Below are positions 51,501 to 60,500 of a stretch of 64,000 bases of DNA, piece by piece. The stretch's first letter is position 1. Each line of letters opens with the position of its first letter. Under the pieces are notes generated by a model. It saw only the letters and a program-made list of their open reading frames with translations, did not search any database and was not told the DNA's origin. Source of the stretch: Pisaster brevispinus (taxonomy: Eukaryota > Echinodermata > Asteroidea > Forcipulatida > Asteriidae); contig JAMKCF010000008.1 in assembly GCA_023634235.1 (NCBI GenBank), positions 15,435,558-15,499,557 on the forward strand. Direction: 5' to 3'. The position numbers and the translations under genes are program-made.

Positions 51501-54500
51501 ACTGACTGCAAGAGTAATGCCCGAATATACATGTACATAGTACACTGTACAAAATTCTCATACACAGGTTCTACACAACTATTCAAAAATCCTCACTACA
51601 CGTATATTTTTTATGGGGGTAGGTGATTCAAAAGTCCTACACCATTATACACTGTACAAATTTGTCCTACGCGGGTTCTACACAACTAAAAAAACATCCT
51701 ACACGCATATTTTTATGGTGGTAGGAGATTCAAAAGTCCTACACCATTATACACTATACAAATTTATCCTACACGGGTTCTGCAGAACTAAACAAAAATC
51801 CTACACGCATACTTTTATGAAGGTAGGTGATTCAAAAGTCCTACACCATAATACACAGTACAAATTTGTCCTACACAGGTTCTACACAACTAAAAAAAAA
51901 TCCTACACGCATAATCGTGTACAGTGCAGCACTACCAAGTGGGATTTTTAAGGGGGTAGGAGATTCAAAAGTCCTACACCATTATACCATAGAGCGTTCC
52001 TTGCTCTATGATTATACACTGTACAAATTTATCCTACACGGGTTCTACACAACTATTCAAAAATCCTACACGCATAATCGTGTACAGTGCAGCACTACCA
52101 AGTGGGATTTTTAAGGGGGTAGGAGATTCAAAAGTCCTACACCATTATACACTGTACAAATTTGTCCTACACGGGTTCTACACAACTATTCAAAAATCCT
52201 ACACGCATAATCGTGTACAGTGCAGCACTACCAAATGGGATTTTTAAGGGGGTAGGAGATTCAAAAGTCCTACACCATTTTACACTGTACAAATTTGTCC
52301 TACACGGGTTCTACACAACTATTCAAAAATCCTACACACATACTTTTATGGGGGTAGGAGATTCAAAAGTCCTACACCATTACACACTGTACAAATTTGT
52401 CCTACACGGGTTCTACACAACTATTCAAAAATCCTACACGCATACTTTTATGGGGGTAGGAGATTCAAAAGTCCTACACCATTATACACTGTACAAATTT
52501 GTCCTACACGGGTTCTACACAACTATTCAAAAATCCTACACGCATACTTTTATGGGGGTAGGAGATTCAAAAGTCCTACACCATTATACACTGTACAAAT
52601 TTATCCTACACGGGTTCTACACAACTATTCAAAAATCCTACACGCATACTGTTATGGGGGTAGGAGATTCAAAAGTCCTACACCATTATACATTGTACAA
52701 ATTTATCCTACACGGGTTCTACACAACTATTCAAAAATCCTACACGCATATTTTTATGGGGGTAGGAGATTCAAAAGTCCTACACCATTATACACTGTAC
52801 AAATTTATCCTACACAAATTCTACACAACTAAAAAAAATCCTACACGCATATTTTTATGGGGGTAGGAGATTCAAAAGTCCTACACCATTATACACTGTA
52901 CAAATTTATCCTACACGGGTTCTACACAACTAAAAAAAATCCTACACACATACTTTTATGGGGGTAGGAGATTCAAAAGTCCTACACCATTACACACTGT
53001 ACAAATTTGTCCTACACGGGTTCTACACAACTATTCAAAAATCCTACACGCATACTTTTATGGGGGTAGGAGATTCAAAAGTCCTACACCATTATACACT
53101 GTACAAATTTGTCCTACACGGGTTCTACACAACTATTCAAAAATCCTACACGCATACTTTTATGGGGGTAGGAGATTCAAAAGTCCTACACCATTATACA
53201 TTGTACAAATTTATCCTACACGGGTTCTACACAACTATTCAAAAATCCTACACGCATATTTTTATGGGGGTAGGAGATTCAAAAGTCCTACACCATTATA
53301 CACTGTACAAATTTATCCTACACAAATTCTACACAACTAAAAAAAATCCTACACGCATATTTTTATGGGGGTAGGAGATTCAAAAGTCCTACACCATTAT
53401 ACACTGTACAAATTTATCCTACACGGGTTCTACACAACTAAAAAAAATCCTACACGCATATTTTTATGGGGGTAGGAGATTCAAAAGTCCTACACCATTA
53501 TACACTGTACAAATTTGTCCTACACGGGTTCTACACAACTAAAAAAATCCTACACGTATATTTTTATGGGGGTAGGTGATTCAAAAGTCCTACACCAGTA
53601 TACACTGTACAAATTTATCCTACACAACTATTCAAAAATCCTACACGCATATATCGTGTACAGTGTAGCACTACCAAGTGGGATTTTTAAATAAGGGGGT
53701 AGGAGATTCAAAAGTCCTACACCATTATACACTGTACAAATTTGTCCTATCACGGGTTCTGCACAACTCTATATAATCCTACACATATAAAGTAGTTACA
53801 GAGTCCTAAGTGATGCATGATTAAAATATTAACAATAATTGGTTTACCAAATGATGGTAACCAGGTCATAGATATACATTGATTTTTAAGAAACCATCCT
53901 CTGAAGAGAAGACGATGAAGTAGTTTTTCCTTTTTTTTTTAAATATCGTGCTGTGGATAAGTTTGACTTTTATTCTGTTGGAATCGTTTAAAAGGGTTAA
54001 CCCCCAATATGAGGAAAAATAAAGAAACAAATAATTTTAAATCTTTCTAAATAGTCGGGGAAGTGTCATATACTTAACCTTTACCTTTTATACTATACAG
54101 ATACAATGTTTATAAATATGGTGCGTTTCAATATTGAGATCCTAAGGGGACAGGTGGGGTGGAAATTGGACGGGTAAAAAGAAAAGTTGGGAGTTATTTC
54201 ATTCCCTTGAAATAGCCGTTCCCTTAAAATACTTTTCCTCCTCAAAATTATCACTGGTTCCCTCAAAATATGATTTCTTCCAATTTCCTTATGGCAGTAT
54301 GTTGACTCTGCATAACAGATTGATTTCAAACCCGTTGTCATTCTGCGTTGATTTTAGAAACTTTGCGCATCACGACTGGTAACTGAACGAGTTAACCAAA
54401 AGTTACTGCTGACCGGTGGTTTGTTTCACAATCACCCTACTAACAAATTGATCCATTAAAATATTTTTGTGATTATTAATCATATCAATGATGACTGATT

Positions 54501-57500
54501 TCGTGTCATGGGATATAAGGACCACGGACGGGGTGGTTCTGGGGAGCGATGGTGCTTACGGTCAATTCAACTTAAAGCCGTATAAACAAAGAGAGAGTGA
54601 GCTTGAGCAGTTTGTGGTTTGATAATTAATGATTAGCACTATTTTTTGGCTTTAATCTTTCATATGAGTTAGGAATAAAATTTGTATACTTATTTCCAAA
54701 GTTAAAATACCAAACTCCTTTAATATTAAAGTCAGATAATATCCTTAAAAAAGTCCAGGTTCCGCAGTACAATACTTCATAACCATTAGTTTGTGTGCAA
54801 CTTTTAGCGGTTCTAAAATAATTGTTATGACACTGGAATTGTTAATAAACTTATACATAGGGAGGCTAATTACGAGCACATACAATTAGATGAATTATTT
54901 GTCTTTAATTTGTCAAAGAAATCACAAAGTAAGCTGATATTTTTATAAAGTTACAATGTGCGTTTTTCAGAGGTCACAAATTTGTTTAAATTCAAATATA
55001 ATCAGTGTCGTGGCTCCATAAAAAAAAATTATTATAGCAAAAACAAATGTCGTAAAATTAAAATGTATTTAAAGAGTGAAGTAATTGTTTCCGACTGACT
55101 CGATAGTTTAGCTCCCAGGTTATTTAAAATAATTTGTCTCTTTTTTTTTTATCCGAAAATGTCAGTCCTTTGTGTCATTACATCTCGGGTTTGTTGTATT
55201 TTTTTATTTATTTGCCTACCCAGTAATGTGTGTGAAACGCAAAAAAAGGAAAACAAAAACTAAAAGTATTTGGTATAGAGACGGGGCAGTAGTAGGACAA
55301 TAGAGGGCCTTCCTTGGTGGCCAAGGGAATTCCAACCTCGACCAAAAACCTCAATTTGTTTTAACAATCCAGGGAAAGTGATACTTTGCATTGTTTTATG
55401 TATTATTTTTTTAAAGACTTGGCAGTGGCAACCAGGATATGACATTAATACAAAATAAGTGTAAGGTGTTATTAAATTGGTTCGAGCTAAAAGTGTTGCG
55501 GTGTAAACTTTTGTCACCAATTCGGGACCCATTTTTAGACTTTTCAACTGATCGACAGGTTTAATCCCGAACAGAATCAACAACAACGCCTAATATGTCG
55601 TTTGTATATTGGGTACATTTAAGACTAAGAATCAAGCTACGGTCAATAACTAATACCTCAACTAAAAGACTGTACGTCTTTATAATTTCACATTAGAATC
55701 TGGACCCAAAGGCTGCCGTAAAATTAATACACCCCCTGTAGACAGAAAGCTTGCGGTGGCTAAACTTTCTTCCACAATGCTGTGCTAACGCATGTGCGTG
55801 AGCACAGACAGCACAAACTTTTCCTTAAAAAATATAAAATCATTTTTATGGTTTTATAAAAATGAATTTTGATGAAGAATTAAATCACCAAAATTAGTTA
55901 ATGTTTCACAATAACAAAATGTTAAACGGCATTCCCTTTATGCTATTTATGTGTATTTATGTATTTATATATGATCAAGTTGGCTTAAGGGGGTACTGCA
56001 GGCTATCAAGTGCATATAAGAATTCTTAATCTTATTAGTTGCTTTATCGGGAGGAATGTAACGTAAACGATAACAGTAATTAGTGTCTTGTGATGATCCA
56101 CCACATCGACCCTTGTTGTAGCAACAACGAATTTTAGTTTGTGGGTATCAAGTTATTTGTAAAGTCTTTATAAAATTAAAATGTAAAATAATATTATGGG
56201 GAAAGAGACACTAAGTCAATGGATGTTCTAATTATTAAACACTACAATTACATTGCAAGACGTTTAGTTACAATGAATTTTGCAAAGGGGAATAATTCAT
56301 AGCATTGAAGTTTCAGCGTTTGATTTGGCAATTTCTCAACCACTAAATGACACAACCCTCTAATTTCTCTCTCTCAATAAATAAATAAATATATAAATAA
56401 ATAAACAAATAAATAAACAAACAAATAAATAAATAAATAAATAAATAAATGAATAAATAAGAAAATAAATAAATAAACAAACAAATAAACAAACAAACAA
56501 ATAAACAAATAAATGAAAAACAATTCCGCAACAAAATTCCATGTACGCCTATTAGTGCCTTAACAAAATGATAAAATTGCACAAACAGAATTGGCACACA
56601 TTGTGACCAACAAAATATATATGGAGGAAGATACTGAAGGAACGAAAAACACAATTTTACCACATATCGTCGGTGTTTTTGCGAACCAGCGAATCCGCCC
56701 ACGCAGCTGAAACACAATGTTTTATTTAGGTTGGTCACATTCTGAAAATAATTATGTTTTCGCCGATCTTTTAATTGGAGACTTTGGAACTCTAGGTGGC
56801 AGCAGATTTACCAGGTAAATTTCCATTGGGTGCACCACACTAAGATAAACTCCCATACCAACCAATGCTAATTGCTAAATATTCAGAAATACTAAAAATT
56901 AGAAGTCTGTCAGCCTCTTAAAAACCAATCAAAAATATTTTCAGACAACTAAACTTCTGATTTCTTTTCAACTTCTGGCAGGTCAGCTCAAGCCATTTAG
57001 AACTATATTTTTTGCCAATTACCCCGGAAAAAACACCCCCGAAAATGTGCTTTGACCCAAACCGATTTGTTGCCGGTTTTCACAAAGCTAGCACTTATTC
57101 AATTCCCCAGCCAAATAGGACCAACTTTAAAGCCTATATTTATGAAGTTTTCTCATAAGTTTAAACACAGTACAGAAAAATATTTCAAGGGCTAAAATTA
57201 TGATAATCAGTTTAGCGCATGCTTTGTTGGCCTATTAATAGTGTGGTGCACCATATAGTACACAAATAATGACTGCTTCGAGTGCCATGGTTAAAACCAC
57301 GACGCCCGAGGTGATCCCCCGTGGTTCCGGTGCAGTCGTAGTGTCAACAATTGTTAAAACTGTTATTTTTAATCAAGGGGTTAAATGCCCCACAACTTTG
57401 GATCACTAATACAATAAATATTCATCACTTGGATTGATAATTTCAAGGGAAACATCACAATGGTTGTAGGATTGTAAACAGTCTAAAAGTGACATACAAA

Positions 57501-60500
57501 CAGAAGCAAAAATACATTTTACAAATAACATTTTACTTGAGTTTTTTATTTTATTTGAGAGAACTAAAGTTAAATTTTTTTGGAAATCAGTTCACAAAGT
57601 AAATTAATACATTTTTATTTACGAAATAACCTTTAAAACTTGTATTTGTTTTTTCCTTACATCGATGTGTATTAAGCACTGTATACTCAGTGCTCTCCTG
57701 AGCTCTGTAAAAAGAAAACACAGGCAATCTCGGTCGTGATTCGAACCCACGACCTTTGCAATGCTAGAGCAGATGTCTTACCACTAGACCACCGAGCTAG
57801 CCCGATGGCTAGAGGCGGGTTCGAATCCTTAGCAGTGGGTACTGCAACGATTTAATAGATGTTAACATTTGCATCGGGGATAAAGACTTTTTCTTTTTTT
57901 TCCCGTACACCAATTTGTATTAAGCACTGTATACTCAGTGCTCTCCCGAGCTCTGTGAAAAAAATCCACAGGCAATCACTCTGGTGGGATTCGAACCCAT
58001 GACCTTTGCATTGTTAGAGCAGATGTCTTACCACTAGACCACCGAGCTAGCACAAGGCCTGAGCTTATATTTATACAAAAGTATATTTTACAGGCAATAT
58101 TGGCATCAAAACTGTTCCCCGACTTTTTATTTACCTGTTACATAATTGTAAATAGATGTAGGTGTTACAAGGTTCCGTTGTTGCCTAACCTTTTTTTAAG
58201 TTACAAATTCATTGCAAAAAAATTCATTTGGAAATCTTAGGAAACGAAAAAGTTTGCTGAAATTTCTCTCAATGCCAATAATCACATTAACACAAGAAAT
58301 CTTAAGTTTTAAAACCTGTGCTTATATTTATAAAAAAATATACTTTACAGGCAAAAATTTGCATAAAAACAGTTACCCGTCGGGAAGATGGAGGGTTACG
58401 ATCATTGCAACTAGTTTTGGCAATGCTACAATGACACAATTAAGTACATGAAAGTATGCCTGTAATAATTTTGTTTGATTTTGAAGACATAAATTTACCG
58501 AGATTAGAAGCATTGTAATGTGGGTTTAACATAAGATTTGAATAATCAGAATAATCACGAAAAAACTGTAGACTGCGCACAGGAACCTTTACTGGTAACT
58601 GGTCTGATACTCTTGTGTACCACCAGTGGGACTGAAGATGTAGTTGCATTATTTCATGGTAGCCCAGTACTGCTTGCTGGTGGATTTCTACATTATTACC
58701 TGCAGTTGGATACAAAAATAAAGGCAATTGAAAAAATAATATTGCAATTCTTCTCTGTGTTAGTTGACTTCACAATCACAGGAACCACAGGCAAAAGGAC
58801 ACCGACAAAGGTCCACAGGCTTAGCGTTCAAAACTGTTAGTGCTACTCCATGTTCATGATGCTACCCTCTTTTTATGTGATATTCCACATTTGCACGCTG
58901 TAAATCGAAACATTACTACATAGACTAGAGAAAGGATTCAAAACATCCCTCATTTTTATTGTGTACTGTGTAAAAAAAAACTGAAGTACGTCCGCAGTGC
59001 ATGGATGATGTACATGTAGTTAGTACTGTACGGTACTTTACCTAACCACTTTGACTTGACCGTTCAAGGGAACAGGACAGGAGGTGATTGATTGCTTGGT
59101 GCCGAATTTGTTAGTCACACTCAAACTTAAAGCTAAAAACGTGTAATTCCGACACTTTAACGTTAAAAAACATTTGTTAAAAGACATGACAGAAAATGGG
59201 TGAAAATTTTATTTTAGAGTACAAGTCTTTGACTTTAATATCTGATATAAAAACGTCAATCATTTACAGTGACCTGTTGTAACAACAGTGAAACAAAACA
59301 ACTATAACTTACCAAGAAAGCATTCCACCAAAATGTATCGTCTACATAGTATTAGTAGTTAGTCATGTTAGTACACACATGTACATATCATACAGGTCTC
59401 TCTAGCGCAGCGGTTGATATGCAGCCTTCATTTTAACCCTGGGGAAAGGTTGTTCATCATGTTATTCACGCAAATCTGTGAATGCAGACGATTCGCCGTT
59501 TTATTAGTAAACTACACTTTTTCAAGAAAATAAAAACAAACGAAAATGGGTCCAATGATTCATTTTGGACAGATTCACTAATTCTCCCACCATCCCTTAA
59601 AAATACACACGAGTGATTGCTGTGTGTCATGGAGATGTGTGTAGACTACACACAGTATACTAGTACATGCAGTGCATGCTTGCGTGCGCTGGTACTCAGT
59701 TATTTACATTGGCTCAACACAGTGACATAAAGAGTACCAGTTGTGTAGGATGTAGGATTCCTACACATACATATGCCTTGGTATTCTTTCCGCAGATCTT
59801 GTAGCAATTGCTTGCTATGGGTGCGCTTGCATGCCGGTATTCATAAACGGAGTCAGAACAGAAAGTTACAACGGAGACGCCAATTTCCATTTTATTTTTC
59901 AAATATTGTCACCCAAGGTTAAAATTAACAATTCTGAACCCATCAGGCTGGGAGTTCCGGACCCAAGGAATATGTGAAGGAAGTTTCAGCTCCCACCTTC
60001 AGGTATAAATAAGAAAAATGCTTGTTATAATTATTTTCGCAATGGTACAGAACCTTTATACCCTGGACTCTGTCGGTCACGTTGTATGCAACGGACTTGT
60101 TCCATCCCAACTTGACAATTGTCCCAACTATAGTTGGGACTGGTCCCAACTTGAGTGTTAAAGTTGGGGCGTCCCAACTATAGTTGGGATTGCCCATAGA
60201 GTTCAACAGGACACCGAGATTGATCATGCGTGGATTACTGTGCAACACTACTGCAGACGCACAAGCTGATGCGATCGGCGTTAATTAACAAGATTCTTTA
60301 TTTCAAACTCATGTCAAAACGTCATGATAGAGCAAGAGCCGGTCGAGAGCCGGTGCCCAGGATGACGTTTGGAATGATAGTATGTAAAAATGGACTGCTA
60401 ACTCGGCGTAAATGGTGTTTTTAATTTTAGAACTTGGTTCTGACAGCAGCCTCATGCTCATGCCAGGTGACGCTTTCAGTCTCAAAGTAGGCCTAAGTAT

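Noticed and set aside
51613..53374. Plus-strand frames up to 234 codons with a 34-residue repeat
   Set aside because: Product of the 102-bp satellite (34 codons); antisense within TRAF7-like intron 1; monomer subtypes break the frame freely.
56343..56738. 131-codon minus-strand frame rich in Phe, Leu, Ile and Tyr, resembling a membrane protein
   Set aside because: The hydrophobic stretch is the AAAT/AAAC microsatellite read in reverse complement.
57725..57800. Functional tRNA gene
   Set aside because: Anticodon arm is irregular, and the same head is attached to the same non-tRNA body in a second copy, which identifies a SINE.
58440..58840. Possible exon near 58.6 kb (frames on both strands look protein-like; splice-like CTGCAG|GTAATA on minus)
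   Set aside because: Phase would not fit between TRAF7-like exons 1 and 2, which join perfectly without it; no domain recognised on either strand.
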